Below are positions 53,526 through 61,082 of a stretch of 61,082 nucleotides of DNA, piece after piece. This stretch comes from Microcaldota archaeon. Its GTDB lineage: Archaea > Micrarchaeota > Micrarchaeia > Micrarchaeales > Micrarchaeaceae. A program made the position numbers and the translations under genes. The stretch lies in the NCBI GenBank assembly GCA_021821445.1, contig JAKACK010000001.1, positions 68,056 through 129,137 on the forward strand, in the 5' to 3' direction. Every line of letters begins with the position of its first letter. The stretch's first letter is position 1. The notes beneath the pieces are model-generated. The model searched no databases and had not been told where the DNA came from. It saw nothing but the letters and a program-made list of their open reading frames with translations.

Positions 53526-53657
53526 TCAGTCAGTTGATATGTCTCTTGGTATACTTGGCCGTTTTTTAATAACTATCCTAGAGTTACAATAATTGCATGC
53601 AATGAAGTTTTCATTATATTCTACGTCTCTACCACAATTAGCACATATATATTCCAA
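53526..53657 (-). CDS. rpoP: RNA polymerase subunit Rpo12 (RpoP)
   Basis: A 43-aa zinc-ribbon subunit: (M)EYICANCGRDVEYNENF, then IACNYCNSRIVIKKRP, with ligands C5, C8, C21 and C24. The start is a TTG at 53657, 4 nt after GGTGAT. Its place after eL43 in the exosome superoperon is conserved across archaea. Confidence 0.92.
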   Translation of the reverse strand: MEYICANCGRDVEYNENFIACNYCNSRIVIKKRPSIPRDISTD

Positions 53658-53692
53658 TTAGATCACCATAATAATTTTAATTTTTTAAATAT

Positions 53693-54064
53693 TTAAAACT
53701 TGATATTCTTTTTAAGCCACTTACTGAATTCCTGATGTATTGGCGAATTAGATGTATCAATAACTCTTATCTCCACTTTTCCAGAATAATGTTCATCTTT
53801 GAGCTCAAGATTTGGAGAATACTGTTTCATTGGCGTAAAGTGAACTTCTCCCCAATGAATTCTTCCTTCTAAATAATCATCAAGTACCTTCCTAACCATT
53901 GGTAATGATGAGAAAGTGAACAATATACCATTACACCAATATATAGGTATAGTTCCTGATGGAGTAACCCTCTCTCTGAGAAGATCATCCAATGACATGT
54001 TTATAACTTCATGGACTATTATCTCATGTATTGGGGAATAGGTAATATTTACGTTATTCAACAT
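53693..54064 (-). CDS. Unknown protein between eL43 and rpoP
   Basis: A roughly 123-aa protein without recognised family. It begins with VNITYSPIHEIIVHEVIN and contains PIYWCNGILFTFSSLP, a WGEVHFTPMKQY segment and a C-terminal SKWLKKNIKF. It overlaps the eL43 stop, with a TTG three codons in as the alternative start. In other archaea rpoP usually follows eL43 directly, then Brix or Pcc1. This protein does not look like Pcc1, and its context suggests RNA or ribosome biology. Confidence 0.6.
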   Translation of the reverse strand: MLNNVNITYSPIHEIIVHEVINMSLDDLLRERVTPSGTIPIYWCNGILFTFSSLPMVRKVLDDYLEGRIHWGEVHFTPMKQYSPNLELKDEHYSGKVEIRVIDTSNSPIHQEFSKWLKKNIKF

Positions 54065-54315
54065 CACACCTTTTCTGATGCCTTAGACATTGACTCTAAT
54101 GAATGTTTAGAAGTTATACCTACAGGTGTGGTGAATATGTAAGCACCACCTGCGTAAATCTTTCCGCAATGCCTGCATCTCCATATACCTGTACTAACTC
54201 TCTCAACCTTAGTTTTCCCACATGAACCGCATTTATATAGAGTGGTCTTCTCTTTTTTAACAGCCATGTACCTTTTTCTTATTGTAGCTCCGTATCTTAT
54301 ATTTCCACTTGACAT
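54064..54315 (-). CDS. rpl37ae: Ribosomal protein eL43 (L37Ae)
   Basis: Zinc-ribbon large-subunit protein: GNIRYGATIRKRYMAVKK, then YKCGSCGKTKVERVSTGIWR and CRHCGKIYAGGAYIFTTP. The start is the ATG at 54315, 4 nt after GTGAT. It overlaps the unknown gene downstream and follows rrp42 by 5 nt. Confidence 0.94.
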   Translation of the reverse strand: MSSGNIRYGATIRKRYMAVKKEKTTLYKCGSCGKTKVERVSTGIWRCRHCGKIYAGGAYIFTTPVGITSKHSLESMSKASEKV

Positions 54316-54320
54316 TTGAA

Positions 54321-55100
54321 TCACGATTTTTCAATTATACCTTTTAACTCTTTATGTTTATCGAAAGAAATATCTATAAGCTTATTGATTTCATCCATAC
54401 TAAAACTTCCAGATAATCCCTTCTGAAGTGCTCTAATTTGCTTATCATCAATCTGTACTGTGAACCTAGCATCCATAGCGGCCTCTTCATCAGCATTTGG
54501 ATCAAGAATTATCTTATCCCCTATTTTTGCAAAGGTTGTTGATGTAATCATATTGTTTAATTTGAGTTTTGTTTTTCTATTTTCATAATTTGCTTTTCCA
54601 TCTTTATACTCGGGTATTTTTGCATTTTCTAATGCTGCCATGGCTGCTATACTAGATGCATCGAATATGTTACCTGCATAATTTAATACGTATACATCTA
54701 CATAAACACTCCAAACCTTACCTTCTTCAATGAATAAACTGGTAGGATCTATAGCAACCGCTGATCTTATTCCTCTATCAACTACTCTTGATAATTCAAC
54801 CTCTTCAGGAGAGGGTGGACCTGATTCATAATCCGCATTTGCCATTGGGAGTAAACTCACAGAAAGTATAAAATTACCTTCATTTGGTGTATCTTCGTGT
54901 GGTGATTCTAACACCATTTTTACACCTGCTATAACTCTTGTATCTCCTAGATCAACCTGTGCAGATCCCTCTGCATGTGGTATTAGACCTTTCTTTATTT
55001 TTATATCCCTAAAATCGTATAATTCCCTAGAATCCTCTCTTTTACCAGATTCTAATAAATCTCTTATATACTTTGATTTCATAGTTAAAATTGCATCCAT
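54321..55100 (-). CDS. rrp42: Exosome subunit Rrp42
   Basis: Non-catalytic RNase PH-like subunit of the archaeal exosome, which forms a hexameric ring with Rrp41. Features: GLIPHAEGSAQVDLGDTRVI, DYESGPPSPEEVELSRVVDR and a C-terminal region with LDPNADEEAAMDARFTV. Start ATG at 55100 after AGGTGT. In a tight unit with rrp41 (9 nt). Confidence 0.94.
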   Translation of the reverse strand: MDAILTMKSKYIRDLLESGKREDSRELYDFRDIKIKKGLIPHAEGSAQVDLGDTRVIAGVKMVLESPHEDTPNEGNFILSVSLLPMANADYESGPPSPEEVELSRVVDRGIRSAVAIDPTSLFIEEGKVWSVYVDVYVLNYAGNIFDASSIAAMAALENAKIPEYKDGKANYENRKTKLKLNNMITSTTFAKIGDKIILDPNADEEAAMDARFTVQIDDKQIRALQKGLSGSFSMDEINKLIDISFDKHKELKGIIEKS

Positions 55101-55109
55101 TGTAACACC

Positions 55110-55853
55110 TCATTTTTCTTCATACTGCTTTGACACTTCTTCGTATGATTTTTTCAAAGCATCTTTCTGTATCTTTGATATTGTTTTCCCTGCTTCAATA
55201 ACCATATTTTCAGCTTCTTTCATCTGCTCTCTTGTTACTCCTCCATCAAATTGAAGCAACAATACATCGTTATTTCTAGGAGATATTGCAAATGGTATAT
55301 CTGCATCTGAATAATTGTCCTCTATCATATTCACATCAATAGATACCTTATCTTCTATTCTTGCTGCACTGACTGCGTAAACAAGATCTTTCATTGGTAT
55401 ACCTGCATTTGCTAATGCAACTGATGCTGCGGTTATTCCTGCTGCTCTTGTACCTCCATCACTTTGTAATATTTCAATATCTATATCAATTTCACTACCT
55501 GGGAATTGTGCTAAATCAACAACATTTGAGAACACATCAGATGTTACTTTTGATATTTCTATCTCACGTCTTGATGGATTTGATCTTCCATGACCATTAA
55601 GCCCTGAAAATGATGCCATTGAATATTTTGCTTTTATAACTGCTTTATTTGGATCTGCTAAGTATCTAGGTGCCTCTTTTGGGCCGTATACTGCAACTAA
55701 CACTTTATTGTCTCCCCATTCTTCATATGCTGAACCATCAGCATTTTTTAATACTCCCGCTTCTATCTTTAAAGGTCTTAATTCATTAAAATCTCTTCCA
55801 TCTATTCTTTTTCCATTTACTATCAATTCTGGTTTATTTAATGACGATGCCAA
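55110..55853 (-). CDS. rrp41: Exosome catalytic subunit Rrp41
   Basis: Phosphorolytic RNase PH-type subunit that degrades or tails RNA. It shows KIEAGVLKNADGSAYEEWGD, SRREIEISKVTSDVF (Arg residues of the phosphate site) and NMIEDNYSDADIPFA with the catalytic acidic residues. The start is a TTG at 55853, 4 nt after AGGTGAT. Operon order rrp4-rrp41-rrp42 is the archaeal standard. Confidence 0.95.
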   Translation of the reverse strand: MASSLNKPELIVNGKRIDGRDFNELRPLKIEAGVLKNADGSAYEEWGDNKVLVAVYGPKEAPRYLADPNKAVIKAKYSMASFSGLNGHGRSNPSRREIEISKVTSDVFSNVVDLAQFPGSEIDIDIEILQSDGGTRAAGITAASVALANAGIPMKDLVYAVSAARIEDKVSIDVNMIEDNYSDADIPFAISPRNNDVLLLQFDGGVTREQMKEAENMVIEAGKTISKIQKDALKKSYEEVSKQYEEK

Positions 55854-55863
55854 ATTTATCACC

Positions 55864-56469
55864 TTACTCTTTGTTTTCCAACATGTCCTTTATCCTATTT
55901 GTCAATCCTGGAACATGTGCTTCTCTATCTATTCTTAATATAGCTTCTATAGCTCTATTTTTATTCTCTCCCATTATCCATACGTACCCATTCTTTCCGA
56001 CCGCTATTTTAGTATCTGTTAAATCAGTAAGTTCATTTATCATTGTGTTTTCCTTGCCCATTAATCTTGGAATCTTGGCTGTGTTTATTTTCATTAAAAT
56101 TCCATTTTTTAAAAGCATAGGCTTTTCCAATATAACTGTTTTCCTTCTCTCTATCTCCTTTACCGTTCCTTCAACTATATCTCCTATATAGTATCTTTGC
56201 CTATCTCTCCTATCGGTTAGTAAAACCCCTTTTATATATTGATTTATTTCTAAATCGTAGGAACCATTTCTACCTTTACTACTTATAACACCTATTACCT
56301 TATCATTCAAACGAGGTTGCCATATAGATTTTAAAGGAATTAATGAATTTGAGGATTCATCAAAAAGCCCTAATATCTTTGAATATGTCTTATCATCTTT
56401 TATGTAAGTATAGTTTAATTCGCTTGGTGAATTCAATATCATTTCACCTGGAAAAACAAAATGTCTCAT
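55864..56469 (-). CDS. rrp4: Exosome RNA-binding cap subunit Rrp4
   Basis: Cap protein of the exosome. An N-terminal domain is followed by an S1 domain (KVIGVISSKGRNGSYDLEI) and a KH domain (IPRLMGKENTMINELTDLTD). The start is the ATG at 56469 after GTGAT. 2 nt before rrp41's upstream region, in a coupled arrangement. Confidence 0.93.
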   Translation of the reverse strand: MRHFVFPGEMILNSPSELNYTYIKDDKTYSKILGLFDESSNSLIPLKSIWQPRLNDKVIGVISSKGRNGSYDLEINQYIKGVLLTDRRDRQRYYIGDIVEGTVKEIERRKTVILEKPMLLKNGILMKINTAKIPRLMGKENTMINELTDLTDTKIAVGKNGYVWIMGENKNRAIEAILRIDREAHVPGLTNRIKDMLENKE

Positions 56470-56473
56470 TTTA

Positions 56474-57157
56474 TCACGTTAAAATTTTTGTAACCGCTTT
56501 ACCTTGGGTAAGCTGGTTTATTTTATCATAAAATTCAGATTGCATACCTGCTGGAAATTCTACCACAGCTTGCATGCTCCCATCTTTAAGCCACTGCTGT
56601 GACTTCATTCCGTATTGCTTAAGTACGTTAAAACACCTATTTGCAGATTCAGGTGGAACTGTAACTTCTATCTTTGCTGTAGCAAATTTTATAGGAAGAA
56701 TCATATTTATCTTCTTTATAACCTCTTCAACTTGTTCATTTGCGCTTTTAAATGGATCAATTGAAACCTTTGCTTGTTGAATCGCATTTTCTACCCTTAA
56801 TGCTGGTGTAGGTGCATTTGTTCTCGGGTCTATTGAGTTTCTTGCTATTATATTTATTACCTGTTTTCTTTTCTCCTCTGTTAATTTTGCTCTTTGCTCT
56901 GTAGTTATCGGAACATTGCCTTTTTTTAGTATTTGATCTATAACTTTTGCAGAATCTGTTGTCCCGAATATTTTCTTTATTTTATCCTCGCTTTGCCTCT
57001 CTCCCTTTCTTGCGTCTTTAAAAACTTCTTCAGTCTGTACTACTATCAGAGGATCTTTTATTTTTCCAGTTATATAATCATATGCTAAACTTGCATCTCC
57101 TATCAATTCAAATGTAGTATTTGCTGTTTCATATTTTATTATAACTTCCTTTCCCAT
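56474..57157 (-). CDS. sdo1: SBDS family ribosome maturation protein
   Basis: Removes aIF6 from the large subunit together with EF-2. The three-domain SBDS fold is recognised from FELIGDASLAYDYITGK, IARNSIDPRTNAPTPALRVE and IKFATAKIEVTVPPE. The ATG at 57157 is preceded by GTGAA with 4-nt spacing; an in-frame TTG at 57166 is unlikely. Conserved neighbour of the exosome genes. Confidence 0.93.
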   Translation of the reverse strand: MGKEVIIKYETANTTFELIGDASLAYDYITGKIKDPLIVVQTEEVFKDARKGERQSEDKIKKIFGTTDSAKVIDQILKKGNVPITTEQRAKLTEEKRKQVINIIARNSIDPRTNAPTPALRVENAIQQAKVSIDPFKSANEQVEEVIKKINMILPIKFATAKIEVTVPPESANRCFNVLKQYGMKSQQWLKDGSMQAVVEFPAGMQSEFYDKINQLTQGKAVTKILT

Positions 57158-57173
57158 AAGATTCACTTAAAAA

Positions 57174-57869
57174 TTAAATATATGCCTCAATCTCTTTTGG
57201 ACTTAAGAATTTATATCCTTTTGATTTTATTGTTGTTGATATTTCAATATTATCTGAAGTCAAATTATTTTCGTTAATCTTTTTGATTATGCTAACACAT
57301 AATTTTATAGCATCATCCATCTTCATATTATCCTTGTACTCTTTAGCCAGTATCTCTTCAGCAATCTTCTTTCCTGATCCAATCGCATCTGCCTTATAAC
57401 CAGCAAGAGCACCTGCAGGATCTACTTCAAATAGCCGTGGTTTAGTGTCATAACCTCCGATTAAGGTTGTTACTGCAAAAGGTCTTAAACCACCATATTC
57501 AGTTGCGGTTAACATTTCCTCTGCCATTTCTCTTGCTAATGTCTCTACAGGCTCTGTTTCATCGTATATCATTCTATGGCTTTGAGTCTTCTCTCTCATC
57601 ATATTTACAAGATGTAACCCGTCTGATACCATACCGCTATATGTTGAACCAATAAATGGATCTATTTTGAATATTTTTTGTAATGTTTCTGGTACTATAA
57701 GCGCTTCATTTATATTTCTATGAGCCGCAATTACAACACCATCCTCTGCCACAATCCCTACTGCAGTAGCTCCTTTCTTTACAGCTTCTCTTGCGTATTC
57801 AACTTGGAAAAGTCTTCCATCAGGACTGAACATAACTCCTCTATCGTATGCTTGTATATTTGGGTACAT
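57174..57869 (-). CDS. psmA: 20S proteasome alpha subunit
   Basis: Forms the outer rings of the archaeal proteasome and gates the chamber. The N-terminal signature YDRGVMFSPDGRLFQVEYA is diagnostic, along with ATEYGGLRPFAVTTLIGG. 231 aa; no beta subunit in the window. First gene of the minus-strand superoperon psmA-sdo1-rrp4-rrp41-rrp42-eL43-X-rpoP. Confidence 0.95.
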   Translation of the reverse strand: MYPNIQAYDRGVMFSPDGRLFQVEYAREAVKKGATAVGIVAEDGVVIAAHRNINEALIVPETLQKIFKIDPFIGSTYSGMVSDGLHLVNMMREKTQSHRMIYDETEPVETLAREMAEEMLTATEYGGLRPFAVTTLIGGYDTKPRLFEVDPAGALAGYKADAIGSGKKIAEEILAKEYKDNMKMDDAIKLCVSIIKKINENNLTSDNIEISTTIKSKGYKFLSPKEIEAYI

Positions 57870-57874
57870 CTATT

Positions 57875-57920
57875 TCACCTATATGAAAATTAATAAATTG
57901 AGAATTTTCAATATTTATAA
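57875..57920 (-). promoter_or_regulatory. Promoter and Shine-Dalgarno of the psmA-exosome superoperon
   Basis: On the minus strand TTATAAATAT (57911-57920) is a good archaeal TATA box. Transcription would start about 25 nt on, near 57890, leaving a leader of about 20 nt. AGGTGA at 57875-57880 is a strong ribosome-binding motif 5 nt before the psmA ATG. Confidence 0.65.
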
Positions 57921-58100
57921 ATTATAATTTAAACTTTATTAAGTTTTGCTTTTAAAATCTTTAAATTAATTACTTTATGGTATAATTGAATTTATCAATT
58001 TAGATAATTTGTGCTCCTTTTTACAATAAGTTTATAATAACATATAAATATTAAAACTTAATAGGGTATTTTAGGGTTTTAAAAACTTGATTTGATATTT

Positions 58101-58487
58101 ATGTCTGGAGTAATACAAAAATTTATAATAAAAAAGGATCATAAGGAGGATAAAACAGAAGTTAATGATGCAATTGAGTTTAATTATAAACCAAGGCATT
58201 TTGGTAAGGTGTTGGTCACTGCCGGAGGTTCACTTGCATTTATTGCAACAGTTTTGTATGTCAGAATTGAGGAAGTTTCACCTGCTATACATTATAGAGA
58301 TAAGACATTTCCTGCGCAATATATGCATACTAACGGTAACATACCTTGGTTGGAATTGGCTTTTAGTATAGCCGGAATTGCAAGTGTGTATATTACAGCG
58401 ATTGGCTTAAAAAAGATCCTTAGAGATAATAAGGATGATAAGGATAATAAAGATAATGATATTATTAACTTAAAAAAAAGAGATTAA
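58101..58487 (+). CDS. Two-helix membrane protein of unknown function
   Basis: About 128 aa. A charged N-terminus, a helix (about residues 35-55), an extracellular loop with HYRDKTFPAQYMHTNGNIPW, a second helix and an Asp/Lys-rich tail with repeated DNKDDKDNK. No recognised family. The ATG at 58101 is chosen over a TTG at 58092. Divergent from psmA and alone on its strand here. Confidence 0.55.
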   Translation: MSGVIQKFIIKKDHKEDKTEVNDAIEFNYKPRHFGKVLVTAGGSLAFIATVLYVRIEEVSPAIHYRDKTFPAQYMHTNGNIPWLELAFSIAGIASVYITAIGLKKILRDNKDDKDNKDNDIINLKKRD

Positions 58488-58576
58488 ATAAGGAGGTATA
58501 ATTTTTATAACTGAAAAATAACTTTCTATTATATTATAATTTTCAAGTTTTAAAATATGTAAAAATTATTATTATA

Positions 58577-58948
58577 TTATTTATTTTTATCAATAATCTT
58601 ATTTTGATTTAGTCCAGCTGCATATTCCTTTAAGGTACGTATTGTGCCGGATGTTTTAATTGTATAAAATGCTGTATTTACATCATTTATCTGCTTTATA
58701 AATGCTAAAGCGATTATCAGATTTGGTGTACCTTTCAGTAAAGATTTTATTATAAAAAATTTATTATTTAATATAGCTGCCACTTTTGGATTTGCATATG
58801 TGTAGTTAATATCTCCCAATTCAAATAGCAAATATTTGTTAATTACTCTAGAAAAATTCTTTGATGCATTTTCATCATTAAGTTTAATTCCAAATTTTTC
58901 TATATCTTCTGAAGATTCAACTAGTATATATCTAGATTTATCTCTCAT
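58577..58948 (-). CDS. rnp2: RNase P protein component 2 (Pop5)
   Basis: Partner of Rpp30 in archaeal RNase P. The Pop5/Rpp14 fold is suggested by RYILVESSEDIEKFG and the C-terminal KTSGTIRTLKEYAAG, the conserved SGTIR segment. The gene overlaps rnp3 by 11 nt, the typical archaeal pairing. Divergent sequence, so motif plus context support the call. Confidence 0.8.
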   Translation of the reverse strand: MRDKSRYILVESSEDIEKFGIKLNDENASKNFSRVINKYLLFELGDINYTYANPKVAAILNNKFFIIKSLLKGTPNLIIALAFIKQINDVNTAFYTIKTSGTIRTLKEYAAGLNQNKIIDKNK

Positions 58949-59462
58949 TTTCTATCAACTTTTTTAAATTGGTTATATGCTTTATCGCTTCATTAGGATT
59001 GTCAAAAAACAATTTTGAAATTTCAAGTAATTGTATATAAGAACACATGTATTGATCAGTATCTGCAAATGTAACTATCGAAAATTCTATTTTTCTTGCT
59101 TTAATGTACTTTATGAGCCTGCGAATAAAAAGTAAATCTCTTTGTCTTGAAAATCCGGTATCATGCATCAATTTGTTTATCGATATTATTATAGGTGATT
59201 TATTGCCTAAAGTAAATTGTATTAATTTTTTATCCAGATTATAATCATTTATCATCAATCCAGCTGAACCATTCCTCAATCCAGAAATCAATCTACTTGT
59301 ATTGGATCCATATATAAAATACTGATTGAAATCTGATTTTAGTGAATCTACATCTGCAATTTGAATATCATTTTTGTTTTTAAAAATTTTTTTAAAACCT
59401 AAATTAAATTGCATTTTAGGATCTATATTACATCCAGAATCAACTAAATCGTAGTAAAGCAT
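58938..59462 (-). CDS. rnp3: RNase P protein component 3 (Rpp30)
   Basis: TIM-barrel subunit of RNase P. Segments YYDLVDSGCNIDPKM, GSAGLMINDYNLDKKLIQFT and FIRRLIKYIKARKIEFSIVT correspond to the family, although shorter (174 aa) than many. It overlaps rnp2 and lies in the conserved neighbourhood rnp3-rnp2-psmA, here with a short unrelated gene between rnp2 and psmA. With rnp1 this makes three of the usual four subunits in the window. Confidence 0.78.
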   Translation of the reverse strand: MLYYDLVDSGCNIDPKMQFNLGFKKIFKNKNDIQIADVDSLKSDFNQYFIYGSNTSRLISGLRNGSAGLMINDYNLDKKLIQFTLGNKSPIIISINKLMHDTGFSRQRDLLFIRRLIKYIKARKIEFSIVTFADTDQYMCSYIQLLEISKLFFDNPNEAIKHITNLKKLIENER

Positions 59463-59468
59463 TTGTAT

Positions 59469-60698
59469 CTAATCCTCATTTGGAAGATCTTTCTTTTCTT
59501 TTGTATTTGATATTCCGAAAAGCTCTTTCTCGAGTACAACCTTTATCTTGTTTGAAGGATACAGTAATTTTATAAGTTTTGTATGACCTCTTATACCTTT
59601 TCCTGATTCAACCGAAAGTATTAAACCATAGGTTTCAATTTCAAGCATATAATTACGGTACCATCTTTCACTTTTACAGACTTTGTGAAGCCCTTCTGCA
59701 AGAGATTTATATCTATTGTATATTTCACCACTGAATATATAAGTGTCAATTCCATCACTTAGCTTCTTATAAGAACCTCCGCTTTCAGCTATCAAAATTA
59801 TAGCGTATAGCACTAATTTTTGATCTTCGGGAAGAGTGCATATCAAATCATATACTACATCTTCACCAGCTTTTTGTATAGCTTTTTCTGCATCCGCCAT
59901 TGTTATGCTGTCTTGGTTATTTGATTCTGCAAATTCACCCGCTTCTGATATCACGTTTAAAGAAAATCTAGCGTCTCCTCCTTCTTTAGCTGAAGCTGCA
60001 GCTATGTAATGAAGAATTTCATCAGAGATTACATTCTCTTTAAATCCATCTTTTACACGGTCTTTTATTATCGCATAAAGTTCATTTGCATGATAAGCTG
60101 GAAATACCAGCTCAGATTCATATAAAGCTGATAGACTACGAGGATCTAACTCCTCTTTAAATGATATGTTATTTGATACACCTATAAGACTTACTCCCCC
60201 TGATCTTATATCACTATTTATTCTTGTCAATGTATATATTAAATCATCCAGATCTTTTACCATATCAAGTTCATCTAATACAACCATCAGTATTTTGCCA
60301 TCTTCCTCAATCCAATTTATCAATTTTTCATACAAATCAACAGCACCAAAACCTCTTTTTGCATAATTTGGTAGGTGGTCGCTCACAAGCTTGTTTAATA
60401 CTCTGTACTTTGAGTTGTATATCCTACAGTTAACATAGGATATTTTAGTTCTTGAATTAGGGATATCTTTTATTTCATTTATAACATATTTAGCACAAGT
60501 TGTTTTTCCAGTACCTGTTTTTCCATATAGAAATAGATTTCTACCTTTTTCTCCTTTCAATGATGGAGCTATTGCTTTCTCTATATCATTAATTTCCTTT
60601 TCCCTAAAAACTAATTTTTTTGGTATATAGTGAGGGGACAGAACTTCTCTATTTGAAAATATTTTTGATTCTGTTAAAAGATCGTTTAAGTTGCTCAT
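59469..60698 (-). CDS. cdc6: Replication initiator Orc1/Cdc6
   Basis: AAA+ origin-binding ATPase. Walker A GKTGTGKTTCAKYV, Walker B VVLDELDMVKD, sensor 1 GVSNNISF, and a C-terminal winged-helix domain of about 120 residues (YAIILIAESGGSYKKLSDGI). 409 aa, a standard length. Start ATG at 60698. I see no origin recognition repeats in the 97 bp upstream. It precedes rnp3 by 6 nt. Confidence 0.94.
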   Translation of the reverse strand: MSNLNDLLTESKIFSNREVLSPHYIPKKLVFREKEINDIEKAIAPSLKGEKGRNLFLYGKTGTGKTTCAKYVINEIKDIPNSRTKISYVNCRIYNSKYRVLNKLVSDHLPNYAKRGFGAVDLYEKLINWIEEDGKILMVVLDELDMVKDLDDLIYTLTRINSDIRSGGVSLIGVSNNISFKEELDPRSLSALYESELVFPAYHANELYAIIKDRVKDGFKENVISDEILHYIAAASAKEGGDARFSLNVISEAGEFAESNNQDSITMADAEKAIQKAGEDVVYDLICTLPEDQKLVLYAIILIAESGGSYKKLSDGIDTYIFSGEIYNRYKSLAEGLHKVCKSERWYRNYMLEIETYGLILSVESGKGIRGHTKLIKLLYPSNKIKVVLEKELFGISNTKEKKDLPNED

Positions 60699-60795
60699 AC
60701 CTTTCCCCCTTTATAAAAATTAATGCAATCAATTATTTATTAGATTATTAATATTCTTTTATTTAAATTTAAAGTTAAAAAAAATAAATATAAAG

Positions 60796-61082
60796 TCAAC
60801 TTATATAATGCTTATCCTTTAATTTCCCTATATCCATTATGCTGTACTTCCAGATTATGTCTCCTCTTTTATCTGTTTGTACTGTCCAAGGTTGAACTAA
60901 TACAACATCTCCTTCTTTAATCCAAAATCTCCTTCTAAATCTACCTGGTATATCGCATAATCTTTCTTTACCATCATTGCATTCAATGATGAATTTTGAG
61001 GCACCAACTATTTTGGTAACTTTACCTGCTGTTTCGTTTCCTTGTGGAACCCTTAATTGTGGTAAGGGTGCATTTGGATTAT
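60796..61082 (-). CDS. aif1A: Translation initiation factor aIF1A (partial, C-terminal part)
   Basis: OB-fold initiation factor that binds the small-subunit A site. The visible part begins NPNAPLPQLRVPQGNETAG and continues SKFIIECNDGKERLCDIPG, RRRFWIKEGDVVLVQPW and RGDIIWKYS to the stop at 60796. Only the extreme N-terminus is missing at the right edge. It lies upstream of cdc6 with a 97-bp AT-rich gap. Confidence 0.92.
   Translation of the reverse strand, partial: NPNAPLPQLRVPQGNETAGKVTKIVGASKFIIECNDGKERLCDIPGRFRRRFWIKEGDVVLVQPWTVQTDKRGDIIWKYSIMDIGKLKDKHYIS

Overview
The window is a strongly AT-rich piece of archaeal chromosome. Archaeal markers include both subunits of PolD, MCM, Orc1/Cdc6, FEN1, the exosome (Rrp4/41/42), RNase P proteins, proteasome alpha, aIF1A, IF-5A, NMD3, SBDS, Rpo12, SecDF without bacterial partners, and introns in tRNA genes. 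PolD and two tandem FtsZ genes place it on the euryarchaeal/DPANN side. Compact genes, type IV pilin-like proteins with a QSAMEYLMTYGW leader and small lineage-specific proteins make me think of an ARMAN-like nanoarchaeon (Parvarchaeota/Micrarchaeota type). That assignment is an inference of moderate confidence.

Layout. 1-7.3 kb: IF-5A (cut by the left edge), a site-2 protease, the phosphoesterase/Lhr helicase pair, a TnpB-only IS200/IS605-type element lodged at the 5' end of lhr, and a ferredoxin. 7.4-13.7 kb: a truncated spc ribosomal operon on the minus strand (rnp1, uS17, uL14, uL24, eS4, uL5, uS14, uS8, uL6, eL32, eL19, uL18, uS5). 13.7-22 kb: DUF373 protein, NMD3, SecF/SecD, a pilin, a glycosyltransferase and DUF302. 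22.0-22.5 kb: tRNA-Cys, tRNA-Tyr and tRNA-Asp, two of them interrupted. 22.6-34.9 kb: a ferritin-VIT1 transporter, UPF0147, PolD (DP1-DP2), PolX, an Hsp20, FEN1 and MBF1. 35-46 kb: ftsZ1-ftsZ2, eS8, an orphan EMAP tRNA-binding protein, Rad50, Mut7-C, EF-1beta with its zinc-ribbon partner, a secreted Lon-type protease and a PLD-like membrane protein. 46-53.5 kb: XPD, a presenilin homologue, MCM, MetRS and a prepilin peptidase. 53.5-61 kb: the archaeal exosome/proteasome/RNase P superoperon, then Orc1/Cdc6 and aIF1A (cut by the right edge).

How the genes work together. The window concentrates genome maintenance (initiator, MCM, PolD, FEN1, PolX, XPD, Lhr, Rad50), RNA processing and decay (three RNase P proteins, exosome, SBDS, NMD3, Mut7-C), membrane proteolysis and secretion (SecDF, S2P, presenilin, Lon-like, prepilin peptidase) and translation. 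Genes are tightly packed, often with ATGA overlaps or Shine-Dalgarno motifs buried in the end of the preceding gene. A recurrent GGTGAT motif placed 3-4 nt before the start codon lets many starts be corrected, several to TTG.

The most unusual items are a tRNA-Cys whose 23-nt intron lies inside the T-loop with a perfect bulge-helix-bulge, a tRNA-Tyr with an intron and an irregular T-arm, an exact 153-bp in-frame repeat in the Rad50 coiled coil, a TnpB element with a recognisable guide-RNA region at lhr, a cUUCGg hairpin in an intergenic region, a possible AUU start for NMD3, and an unknown protein inside the exosome operon. I found no CRISPR array, prophage or defence island. The genes for which I can offer no function are flagged individually.
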